Part shown: positions 1 through 7,456 of the stretch, piece after piece | Layout: each line of letters starts with the position of its first letter | Numbering within the stretch: the stretch's first letter is position 1 | Assembly: GCF_020686965.1 (NCBI RefSeq) | Contig: NZ_JAJEPS010000012.1 | Location: 30,089-94,088 of the forward strand | Reading direction: 5' to 3' | Source of the DNA: Hominiventricola filiformis | Lineage (GTDB): Bacteria; Bacillota; Clostridia; Lachnospirales; Lachnospiraceae | Length of the DNA stretch: 64,000 nucleotides | Position numbers and translations under genes: made by a program | The notes under the pieces: generated by a model | Databases searched by the model: none | Told to the model about the DNA's origin: nothing | Seen by the model: only the letters and a program-made list of their open reading frames with translations

Positions 1-284
1 TTAAAAAGAAATATATTATTGCCTTTTCCGAAATGGCTTCTTTATGCATAACTAAGGCAAGTGAACTATTGGGGGAAAACATTATTATTAACCGCATTTT
101 TTTAATAAATCCATCTAAAGCAAAAGAAAGTGATTTATATTTAGGAGATATAAGCATAATTGACGGAAATTCAGTTGCTATTAAATCTTGGGAAAAGGCT
201 GTTTTAGGTAACGTTAGAGAATTTGAATCTAATAGTAATGACATTTTTGATATTATTATGAGGGAACTAGAAAATGATAAATAA
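1..284 (+). CDS. C-terminal part of an unidentified biosynthetic protein (partial)
   Basis: The frame is open to the left edge, with codons before the first ATG at 33, so this is the tail of a longer protein and not an 83-residue gene. The stop overlaps the start of the next gene at 274, so they are co-transcribed and probably translationally coupled. The visible part has no catalytic motif I can name. The stretch around YLGDISIIDG faintly recalls the end of a hot-dog dehydratase or product-template domain of polyketide synthases, which would fit a PKS/NRPS gene upstream, but this is a weak resemblance. Function not assigned. Confidence 0.55.
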   Translation, partial: KKKYIIAFSEMASLCITKASELLGENIIINRIFLINPSKAKESDLYLGDISIIDGNSVAIKSWEKAVLGNVREFESNSNDIFDIIMRELENDK

Positions 285-1299
285 TCGCAGAACAATCTGT
301 ATTCTTGGCGGAACAGGTACTGTTGGTGTGACAGCGTGTAAGGTTTTAAGTAAGTTAGGCTATTCATTAAGAGTCAGTGTACGGAATATAGAAACAATAA
401 AAGATACAGGAATGTATATGGCTCCCAACATCCAATTATTTGAACTTGATATTGATAAGGAAAGTAATATTGGAAAATTCTTTAAAGGAAGTGATTTGGT
501 AATAGGAGCAATCGGACCTTCCGCAGACTATAGTGAAAAAATGTTACTTGGAGCAATGGCAGAGAATATTCCGTATGTTGACCCAGGAGGAATTCATTTA
601 ATTAGAAAAATGAGGAATTCTAGCATGAAAGGTACCGCTATAGTTGGTTCGGGAATATTTCCGGGGTTATCAGGATGGATGTTGTCTTCTGTGCTTAAAG
701 AAGCTTTCAATGATGACTTAATAGAGATGATTATTGGAGGTGTCTATAATTTTTCAAAAGCTGCCGCAATCGATTATGTGGAAGAAATAAAAAGTTATAA
801 AGCTGGAATTCCTATGGCATGTGTGCGAAATGGAAAAATTTTACCTGCTCAGAAAAGAAGTCCGCTGAATCTTCCAACAAGAATTTCGAAATTATCTATA
901 TTGCCATATGTTACAGAAGAAATTCAAGAAATTATACAAGGGAAATATATGCTTAATATTGATTCATATACGGCGGCACCTGTAAGTTTATTTTCAATAG
1001 TAAATAAGGCGCATTGTCAAAAAAAAGATTTAGTAAATGCATTAATGGGACAGAAAAATAGCAACCAAAAAGCTTTTATATGGGTAAGACAAAATAAAGG
1101 AAATGATAGTAGATGCATTTATTTTGAAGGAAAAAATCCGAGTGTTTTAACTGGCGAAATATTAGCGATTACTGCCAATGCAATATTTGAAATGCCTAGG
1201 AAGGATGGAATTTATACAATGGCAAGTTATCTTGAAAAATATCAAGTGTTAGATGAACTTAAAAAAATAGATAAGTTCAAATCAGAGGGAAAGATATGA
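274..1299 (+). CDS. Saccharopine-dehydrogenase-like NAD(P)-dependent reductase
   Basis: 341 residues with an N-terminal Rossmann nucleotide-binding loop (LGGTGTVG, about residues 11-18), followed by short-chain/saccharopine-dehydrogenase-like strands and a GSGIFPGLSGW segment near residue 125. Members of this fold reduce or oxidise imines and carbonyls, and homologues occur inside siderophore and thiazoline natural-product clusters. The gene overlaps the preceding frame by 11 bases, and its stop overlaps the next start in an ATGA arrangement. It is therefore the middle of a tight operon with a thiazolinyl-imide-reductase-like enzyme. I infer a redox tailoring step on a peptide-bound or released metallophore intermediate; the substrate cannot be told. 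Codon use is AT-rich compared with genes right of 27.7 kb. Confidence 0.75.
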   Translation: MINNRRTICILGGTGTVGVTACKVLSKLGYSLRVSVRNIETIKDTGMYMAPNIQLFELDIDKESNIGKFFKGSDLVIGAIGPSADYSEKMLLGAMAENIPYVDPGGIHLIRKMRNSSMKGTAIVGSGIFPGLSGWMLSSVLKEAFNDDLIEMIIGGVYNFSKAAAIDYVEEIKSYKAGIPMACVRNGKILPAQKRSPLNLPTRISKLSILPYVTEEIQEIIQGKYMLNIDSYTAAPVSLFSIVNKAHCQKKDLVNALMGQKNSNQKAFIWVRQNKGNDSRCIYFEGKNPSVLTGEILAITANAIFEMPRKDGIYTMASYLEKYQVLDELKKIDKFKSEGKI

Positions 1300-2396
1300 A
1301 GAAAAAACAGATTTTAGTATGTGGAACAGGATTTGGGAAAATTTATTTGAAAGCTATTGCAGAAAGTAAAGAATATGAGCTTATGGGTATATTGGGAAAA
1401 GGAAGCGATAGATCCAGACTTCTTTCAAAGAATCTAAATGTGCCAATGTATACGGATATTAAAGAAATAAATCAAAATGTTGATGCAGCATGTGTAGTTG
1501 TACCTAATGCGGCTGGAGGTGGAAACGGTGCCAATATAGCTAAAAGTATACTTGCAAAAGGGATACCAACATTATTAGAACATCCTGCTCATGAGGTAGA
1601 AATTGTTAATTGTATAAGAGAATCCGGAAGTGCCGCTTTTATGTTGAATCCATTTTATCGGTATATCAAGCCAATTCGAGATTTTTTAGAGGCGGCACAA
1701 ATAATAAGTAAACATGCTCATCTTATAAATGCATCCTTGGAATGCGCTATACATGTATTATATGATGGAATAGATATATTGGGGTGTGCGTTGGGAGGCT
1801 TATCAACATGGAAATTGGGAAATGTAGCAGAATCTTATACAACTTCTATGGCAGGAGGGGGTAACAGAGTTATTAGTGGTATAATTGGAATGGTTCCGGT
1901 AACATTTATAGTGAATACCAATGTGGATCGTAACGATATAGACCATCCATTACATTTATATCATAGAATAGAATTGACATTTTCCACAGGGCGGCTCTGT
2001 CTGGTCAATACCCATGGTCCGGTAATATGGCTTCCTTTCTTGCATATGCCAAGAGATGAATATGGAACACTAAGTATTAATGTAGAAGAGGAAGTAAATA
2101 TACCCTCTGGTGTTACTATAGGAAATGTAATGTTACCATCAGTAAAAGAAACGTTTGAACAAATATGGCCGGATGCAGTAAAGAAAGCTTTAGAGATTTT
2201 ATTTAAGCAAAATAGAACAGAAAAAATGTCCATGGCGCAATATCAAATATATGTATCAAAATTATGGTCTGAAATATGTCAGAAAGTGGGCTATATGAAT
2301 ATCGTTGATTATGACAATTTTGGTGACATAAAAAATATATTTTATGATTTGGAAAAAAGACATTTAATAAAAAAGGAGAATGACGGGATTGAATGA
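1296..2396 (+). CDS. Thiazolinyl imide reductase-like Gfo/Idh/MocA oxidoreductase (Irp3/PchG type)
   Basis: 366 residues. An N-terminal Rossmann motif (VCGTGFGKIYL, residues 8-18) is followed by a Gfo/Idh/MocA-like core. The LLEHPAH segment at about 93-99 resembles the EHP-type motif of thiazolinyl imide reductases such as Irp3/YbtU of yersiniabactin and PchG of pyochelin. Those enzymes use NADPH to reduce a thiazoline ring to thiazolidine while it is bound to the synthetase. The gene overlaps its upstream neighbour by four bases, and its stop lies inside the start region of the methyltransferase gene. The synthetases themselves must lie left of the window. The family call is fairly firm; the actual product is inferred. 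Confidence 0.8.
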   Translation: MKKKQILVCGTGFGKIYLKAIAESKEYELMGILGKGSDRSRLLSKNLNVPMYTDIKEINQNVDAACVVVPNAAGGGNGANIAKSILAKGIPTLLEHPAHEVEIVNCIRESGSAAFMLNPFYRYIKPIRDFLEAAQIISKHAHLINASLECAIHVLYDGIDILGCALGGLSTWKLGNVAESYTTSMAGGGNRVISGIIGMVPVTFIVNTNVDRNDIDHPLHLYHRIELTFSTGRLCLVNTHGPVIWLPFLHMPRDEYGTLSINVEEEVNIPSGVTIGNVMLPSVKETFEQIWPDAVKKALEILFKQNRTEKMSMAQYQIYVSKLWSEICQKVGYMNIVDYDNFGDIKNIFYDLEKRHLIKKENDGIE

Positions 2397-3123
2397 AATT
2401 GAGAATGTATACGGAGAGACAGTAGAATTTTATGATTTATCAGCTCTTTCACAGATAGGGAACAAAAAAATTGTTTTAAACAAATTTGCTGATATGGTTA
2501 AGGATTTAGATGGAATCATTTTGGATATAGGTGCAGGAACTGGAAAAACAACAATAGAGATGGCTAATATGATATGTGATAAAGAAATAATTGCTTTAGA
2601 ACCATCGGCTTATATGAGAACAGCGTTTATGGCAAGATTAATGGAGCATAATGAAGTTAAAGAGAGAATTTCTCTATTGCCGATAGATGTAGGTAAATAT
2701 TCATTTCGAGATAAAATAAGTGGTGTAATGTGCATGGGAGTACTTGGTCATTTAAAAAGGGATGAACAAGAAAAATTATTGTATAAATTAGATAAAAATT
2801 TGAATATAAATGTCCCAATCCTGATAGAACTTTTAGAACCGAAATTTCTTGTTGCGCCAGTAGGAAGCAGAATATCGGTGGCTACTCAAGGAAGATTGCG
2901 CTATGAGACGTATATTACCGATATAAAGCAAGTGGGGATGGATCAATGGACATGGAGATTGACCTATAAAGTTTTTTGTGGTAAAAACATAGTTAGTACT
3001 GTAGATAGCCTAATGTCGTGGAATTATCAGAGTGTGGAAAAAATTTTAAACCAATTGACAAAAATGCACTTTAGAACAGCTAAATTATCAGAAACATTAT
3101 TACTTGCAATAAAAGCACGATAA
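2389..3123 (+). CDS. SAM-dependent methyltransferase
   Basis: A class I methyltransferase of about 244 residues with motif I ILDIGAGTGKTTIEMA near residues 45-60 and an acidic residue at the end of the second strand (ALEP). The TTG at 2389 is preferred over the ATG at 2380. The Shine-Dalgarno AAGGAG (2373-2378) sits one base before that ATG but ten before the TTG, so the protein would begin MNEIENVYGE. The start overlaps the end of the reductase gene. As last gene of the biosynthetic operon it probably methylates the metallophore scaffold, as methyltransferase activities do in yersiniabactin synthesis. Which atom is methylated cannot be read from sequence. Confidence 0.75.
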   Translation: MNEIENVYGETVEFYDLSALSQIGNKKIVLNKFADMVKDLDGIILDIGAGTGKTTIEMANMICDKEIIALEPSAYMRTAFMARLMEHNEVKERISLLPIDVGKYSFRDKISGVMCMGVLGHLKRDEQEKLLYKLDKNLNINVPILIELLEPKFLVAPVGSRISVATQGRLRYETYITDIKQVGMDQWTWRLTYKVFCGKNIVSTVDSLMSWNYQSVEKILNQLTKMHFRTAKLSETLLLAIKAR

Positions 3124-3354
3124 ATATGAACTTCAGATAAAATTAACTCTCGAACTGTCAGGTGTTCCTAAAATGCCATATTTATAAGATAATTTAGCGA
3201 TGTGCAGGGAGAATAATGAGAATTAATATTAAATTGTCAGTACAATGGGTTTTAAAAGTGACTTTATCGTCTTGTGAGATGCAGAAAGAAATGGAAGTAA
3301 GTGAAGTTTGTAATTTACATTAAGTAGTGTCTGCTTTTTACATGATTACAAAAT

Positions 3355-3401
3355 TTGACTTTTTACTTTGGAAGTTGTAAAATTTAATTAGTCTTATCTA
3401 A
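3355..3401 (+). promoter_or_regulatory. Promoter of the AraC gene with a DtxR-like operator
   Basis: TTGACT (3355-3360), 17 bases, then TAAAAT (3378-3383) forms a good sigma-A promoter. Directly downstream is TTAG-TCTTAT-CTAAC (3388-3402), matching the TTAG-N6-CTAA core of DtxR/IdeR boxes and covering the expected transcription start. A DtxR-family gene lies at 11002, so metal-dependent repression is a reasonable inference. The rest of the 3124-3354 gap shows no gene and no clear terminator. Confidence 0.5.
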
Positions 3402-3422
3402 CTTCGGGAGGAATGCTTGTAC

Positions 3423-4388
3423 ATGACAAACCAATACATGAATAATCTTTATCGTGATCTGCTCTCTAATTCACCGCAGACAATAACCATAGATATTCCA
3501 GCAGACATGGGGACAGGGCAGATTTTACAGGTGGTCACGAAACAGGGAGCAGTTGTTTCGGACTGGAAAATGAATTATTTTTCAGATATGAACGTGCAGG
3601 GAGTGAGTAGCGAAGAATACATTCAAATGTTGTTCTGCTTCAATGATGGAGTTTCCTGGAATATTGCAGATAGCCGACAAAGTATCAGCATACAAAAAGG
3701 TGAGTCCTGTATTTATCGTGGACACGGGAAAATGGAATATCTGTGCTATTCCAAACAAAACGATTTCCTTTTCAAAAATGTAAAAGTACCATTGTCGTAT
3801 TTCCGTAAAATTATGAATGACTATTTTGATGTTGGTGAGATTGAGGTTTATCAGAAAAAACTATTGGAAGGTATATCAAAAGTAGGTATTACTCCCTATA
3901 TGGAGCACATTTTTGCGGAACTGAAAGACTTCACGCAATATCGCGGCGGATTGGGATACCTGTTTTTGGAAAGCAAAGTTTTTGAGTTGTTATCTGTATA
4001 TTTGAGTGAGATTTTGGAACTGAGTATTCTTGCGTCAACTTATATAGCAATTTCCAGAAGTGACCGAGAATCCATCATAGAAGCGAAGAGAATCATTGAC
4101 AGTCAGCTTGCTTTGGCACCAAGTTGTGAGGAATTGGCGCGAAAAGTCAATATTAGTACTTCAAAATTGTCAAAGGGTTTTTCCTCGCTGTTTGGAACAT
4201 CGGTTCATGCGTATATTATAGATCAGCGATTGGAAAAGGCGGCAAGTCTACTATTAGAAAGTAATTTGAACGTAAGTCAGGTGGCAGCATTTGTAGGCTA
4301 TTCAAAACCGAGTAACTTTGCTGCGGCATTCAAAAAGAAGTATGGGGTAATTCCTAAAAACTATAAAACGGAAAATACGATTGGTTAA
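3423..4388 (+). CDS. AraC-family transcriptional regulator (YbtA-like position)
   Basis: About 321 residues. The N-terminal 200 residues are a poorly conserved sensor region. The C-terminal 100 carry the two helix-turn-helix units of AraC/XylS proteins, including LARKVNISTSKLSKGFSSLFG and VAAFVGYSKPSNFAAAFKKKYGV with the usual PKNY end. ATG 3423 is chosen over TTG 3417 because the Shine-Dalgarno GGGAGGA at 3406-3412 is better spaced. The gene lies between the biosynthetic operon and the transporter operon, the place of ybtA in yersiniabactin islands, where the AraC protein activates uptake and synthesis genes upon siderophore binding. A direct repeat right after its stop is its probable target. 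Confidence 0.85.
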   Translation: MTNQYMNNLYRDLLSNSPQTITIDIPADMGTGQILQVVTKQGAVVSDWKMNYFSDMNVQGVSSEEYIQMLFCFNDGVSWNIADSRQSISIQKGESCIYRGHGKMEYLCYSKQNDFLFKNVKVPLSYFRKIMNDYFDVGEIEVYQKKLLEGISKVGITPYMEHIFAELKDFTQYRGGLGYLFLESKVFELLSVYLSEILELSILASTYIAISRSDRESIIEAKRIIDSQLALAPSCEELARKVNISTSKLSKGFSSLFGTSVHAYIIDQRLEKAASLLLESNLNVSQVAAFVGYSKPSNFAAAFKKKYGVIPKNYKTENTIG

Positions 4389-4399
4389 AATTAAAAAAT

Positions 4400-4461
4400 A
4401 CCGATTTTGGGTAGAATAAAACCGTTTTTGGGTTGGAAATGTAGGCGTAAATTGTTATTAT
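4400..4461 (+). promoter_or_regulatory. AraC-type direct repeat next to the transporter promoter
   Basis: ACCGATTTTGGG (4400-4411) is repeated as ACCGTTTTTGGG (4421-4432), 21 bp apart, two helical turns. The second copy ends one base before a poor -35 (TTGGAA 4433-4438), which is 17 bases from TATTAT (4456-4461). Same-face repeats abutting a weak -35 are the usual layout of an AraC-activated promoter. Confidence 0.6.
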
Positions 4462-4464
4462 ATG

Positions 4465-4500
4465 TGGTGTAGTTAGAAAATGCTAACTACACCATTTTTT
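4465..4500 (+). promoter_or_regulatory. 12-bp perfect palindrome with T-run: terminator and/or metal-regulator operator
   Basis: TGGTGTAGTTAG (4465-4476) and CTAACTACACCA (4483-4494) are perfect inverted arms around a 6-base loop, followed by six T. As RNA this is an intrinsic terminator at the very start of the transporter transcript. As DNA its centre is TTAG-N6-CTAA, the same DtxR-like core as at 3388-3401. It could work in both ways. Confidence 0.6.
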
Positions 4501-4518
4501 AGATAGGAGGATACTGGT

Positions 4519-5115
4519 ATGAGTTCCCAGAAAAAAAGTTCCCGGCTTGAGGGAAAAGATTTAATTACTATCGGCATCTACACCGTCATCTATGTCGTCA
4601 TTGTTATGCTGGTGGCGATGCTTGGCTTCATCCCCATTTTTATTCCGCTGATGGCGGTGCTGTGTCCTTTGATTGGCGGCATCCCCTATATGCTGTATGT
4701 TACAAAGGCTAAAAAATTCGGGATGACTGCAATCATGGGTTTCCTGATTGGCCTAATCATGGTGTTCTTCGGCAACGGCTATCTTACTATGGTAACTGGT
4801 CTTGTTGGCGGCCTGTTGGCTGACGTGATCCTGAAAAAGGCAGACTACAAAAGTGCAAAGAGTACAGTCCTTTCCTGCGGTGTGTTCAGCATCTGGGTGT
4901 TTGGCAACTTTGCTCCCATTTTCCTGAACCGTGAAAGCTATATGGTAATGCTGACTGAAGGATACGGCGCTGAATATGCAGCTACCCTTAATACATATAT
5001 GCCTATGTGGATTGCGCCTATTTTGCTGGTTGCCTGCTTTGTGTTTGGCCTTGTCGGAGGTATGATTGGGAAAGCCATTTGCAAAAAGCACTTCCAGCGT
5101 GCCGGTATTGCATAA
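4519..5115 (+). CDS. ECF transporter S component, MptD/Trep_Strep family
   Basis: 198 residues, very hydrophobic, about five to six predicted membrane segments (for example residues 17-60 and 70-100), with the compact size of substrate-binding S components of energy-coupling-factor transporters. A good Shine-Dalgarno (AGGAGG) precedes ATG 4519. The stop overlaps the T-component start in a TAATG arrangement. In the membrane this protein would bind the substrate and pass it through with the T and A subunits. Placed in a metallophore island under an AraC-like site, the likely cargo is the metallophore, its metal complex or a precursor. That is inference; the family's substrates are poorly known. 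Confidence 0.75.
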   Translation: MSSQKKSSRLEGKDLITIGIYTVIYVVIVMLVAMLGFIPIFIPLMAVLCPLIGGIPYMLYVTKAKKFGMTAIMGFLIGLIMVFFGNGYLTMVTGLVGGLLADVILKKADYKSAKSTVLSCGVFSIWVFGNFAPIFLNRESYMVMLTEGYGAEYAATLNTYMPMWIAPILLVACFVFGLVGGMIGKAICKKHFQRAGIA

Positions 5116-5867
5116 TGGCGCGGGAAATTCTGCTCAGCAAAAAAACAGAACAAGGGTTGCGGCTCGATCCGCGTACAAAACTGTTGCTCATCTTCATCAT
5201 AAGCATTTTTGTCATGGGTGGAACAGGCGGAGAAGCTATGGGACTGATCCGCCTTGTTCTTTGTGTGGTTCCGGCTATATTGCTGCTTACCTCGAAACAA
5301 TGTGCAAAAGCTGTGGGCTATATTGCTGTGTTTTCTGTTTTTTATGCTGTCCAAATTTATGTTTTGCCGCACCTTACGGGGATATTGAATTTCCTTGTTC
5401 TGTTTACAATAGGATTCTTCTGCCGAATCCTTCCCAGTGTTGCGATTGCTGCCTATGCAGTGAAAACAACAACGGTCAGTGAATTGATTTCCGGCATGGA
5501 AAGAATCCATATGCCTAAAGAAGTGACGATCCCCTTAACGGTCATGTTCCGCTTCTTTCCAACTGTCTTTCAGGAGTCAGAAGCAATCAGTGACGCTATG
5601 AAAATGCGTGGGATTAAACTTGGAGGGAAAAAATCTTCAAAAATATTGGAGTATAAGCTGATCCCGATGATTACCTGCTCCGTGAAAATCGGTGAGGAAC
5701 TTTCCGCTGCGGCAATTACCCGTGGCCTCGGCGCTCCTGTCAAACGCACAAACATTTGCCAGCTTAAATTCAATTTTGCCGATGTGGTGCTGATCTTGTT
5801 TTGTTGCTTTGTAGTGTTTTGGGCGATTGCTTCCCCGATAATTTCCGCAGGAGGGATTTTGCCATGA
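5115..5867 (+). CDS. ECF transporter transmembrane T component (EcfT/CbiQ-like)
   Basis: About 250 residues from ATG 5115. The frame is open further upstream only through the S gene. The protein has an N-terminal LDPRTKLLLIF segment typical of EcfT, four to five membrane helices, and the cytoplasmic coupling region with SEAISDAMKMRGI and ITRGLGAP, the two A-R-G-type motifs that bind the ATPases. Its stop overlaps the ATPase start (ATGA). It forms the membrane scaffold linking the S component to the double ATPase. Confidence 0.85.
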   Translation: MAREILLSKKTEQGLRLDPRTKLLLIFIISIFVMGGTGGEAMGLIRLVLCVVPAILLLTSKQCAKAVGYIAVFSVFYAVQIYVLPHLTGILNFLVLFTIGFFCRILPSVAIAAYAVKTTTVSELISGMERIHMPKEVTIPLTVMFRFFPTVFQESEAISDAMKMRGIKLGGKKSSKILEYKLIPMITCSVKIGEELSAAAITRGLGAPVKRTNICQLKFNFADVVLILFCCFVVFWAIASPIISAGGILP

Positions 5868-7330
5868 TAGATTTTCAAAATGTTTCTTTTTCTTATGGTG
5901 AAGAATCCAGCGGCGGAGGGATTAGAAATGTCAATCTCACCATAAACACAGGGGAATTTGTTTTACTCACGGGAGAATCCGGCTGTGGGAAAACAACGAT
6001 TACCCGTTTGGTAAACGGGCTGGTGCCTCATTATTACGAGGGCAAATTAGAGGGCGATGTCCTTCTGGACGGAAAAAGCGTATCAGATACGCCGCTTTAT
6101 GACTTGGCTGCTATGGTGGGATCTGTATTCCAGAATCCCAAAAGTCAGTTTTTCAACGTGGATACGGATAGTGAATTAGCCTTTGCCTGTGAAAATTTAG
6201 GCTATCCTCAGGAGGATATCCTGAAAAGGATTGACCGGACAGTTTCCGATTATCATATTGAAGATTTGATGGGGCGAAGCGTGTTTGCTCTGTCCGGAGG
6301 CGAAAAGCAAAAAATAGCCTGTGCTTCATCAAGTGTATTGCTGCCGGGAATTATGGTCCTGGACGAACCATCTTCTAATTTGGATATGGCTGCTATTGAT
6401 GACCTGCGGCAGGTCCTAAGCCTCTGGAAAAAGCAGGGCAAAACAATTCTGATCGCAGAACACCGCCTTTACTACCTTCACGATCTTGCAGATCGTGTGC
6501 TGTATGTAAAAGATGGGGAGATTGAACGGGAATACACGCCTGCTGAATTTGACAGCTTATCGGATGGCACTCGAAAAGAAATAGGGCTGCGGCCGTTTTC
6601 TCTCTCGAAGTTGAAGCCTGCGAATCAGTATCAGGCGCATACAGCTAAACAGATGGAATTTCAAAATTTCTGCTTTGCGTATAAAAAGCGCGAACCGGAA
6701 AGCCTCCATATTCCGAGTGCAGAACTGCCTGTTGGAGAAACGATTGCCATTATCGGTCTGAATGGCGCTGGAAAATCTACTCTGGCCCGCTGTATTTGCG
6801 GACTGGAAAAGAAGTGTGGCTTTTTGCAGGTTGAGGGGAAAACCCTTGATTGGAAAGCCCGGCTCAAACATTGCTACATGGTAATGCAGGATACCAGCCA
6901 TCAGCTATTTACCGAAAGCGTGGCGGATGAAGTGCTTCTGAGCATGGACAACAAGGATGAAACTGTTGTGGATAAAATCCTTAAACAGTTTGATCTGCTG
7001 GAATATAAAGACAGGCACCCGCTTTCTCTTTCCGGCGGGCAAAAACAGCGGGTAGCGATCGCGTCTGCCATTGTGAGTAACCGGGAGATCATTGTGTTTG
7101 ACGAACCAACAAGCGGGCTTGATCTCAAACATATGAGGGAAGTTGCGCGGAGTTTGAAGTCACTCGCGGATCAGGGCAAAACGCTTCTTGTTATTACGCA
7201 TGATCCGGAGTTGGTGATGGCGGGATGTTCGTATGTAGTCCATATGGAAAAAGGGCAAGTAAAAGAAAGCTATCCATTGGACGAATCCGGCAGTAAAAAG
7301 GTTTTGGATTTTTTCCGAATCCGCCAGTGA
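5864..7330 (+). CDS. ECF transporter ATPase with two fused ABC domains
   Basis: About 488 residues. The first ABC domain has Walker A GESGCGKTT, signature LSGGEKQK and Walker B MVLDEPSSNLD. The second has Walker A GLNGAGKST, signature LSGGQKQR and Walker B IVFDEPTSGLD. The fusion replaces the separate EcfA and EcfA' subunits of most ECF transporters. The real start is ATG 5864, overlapping the T gene; the longer upstream reading is a shadow. All nucleotide-binding motifs look intact, so the transporter should be active. Confidence 0.9.
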   Translation: MIDFQNVSFSYGEESSGGGIRNVNLTINTGEFVLLTGESGCGKTTITRLVNGLVPHYYEGKLEGDVLLDGKSVSDTPLYDLAAMVGSVFQNPKSQFFNVDTDSELAFACENLGYPQEDILKRIDRTVSDYHIEDLMGRSVFALSGGEKQKIACASSSVLLPGIMVLDEPSSNLDMAAIDDLRQVLSLWKKQGKTILIAEHRLYYLHDLADRVLYVKDGEIEREYTPAEFDSLSDGTRKEIGLRPFSLSKLKPANQYQAHTAKQMEFQNFCFAYKKREPESLHIPSAELPVGETIAIIGLNGAGKSTLARCICGLEKKCGFLQVEGKTLDWKARLKHCYMVMQDTSHQLFTESVADEVLLSMDNKDETVVDKILKQFDLLEYKDRHPLSLSGGQKQRVAIASAIVSNREIIVFDEPTSGLDLKHMREVARSLKSLADQGKTLLVITHDPELVMAGCSYVVHMEKGQVKESYPLDESGSKKVLDFFRIRQ

Positions 7331-7384
7331 ATTTTAGAAATTATGAATGTCAGGGCCGCCTTGACTGGACAGAAAGATAATGAT

Positions 7385-7419
7385 AAGAGGCCGCTTTACT
7401 TTGGCGGCCTCTTGTTTTT
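7385..7419 (+). terminator. Intrinsic terminator between the ECF and ABC genes
   Basis: AAGAGGCCGC (7385-7394) pairs perfectly with GCGGCCTCTT (7404-7413), followed by GTTTTTG. It separates the ECF genes from the ABC pair. I see no clear promoter in the 37 bases before the ABC gene, so partial read-through is likely. Confidence 0.8.
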
Positions 7420-7456
7420 GAAGCACAGACAGTACGGCTCAATATAAGGAGGGCTT

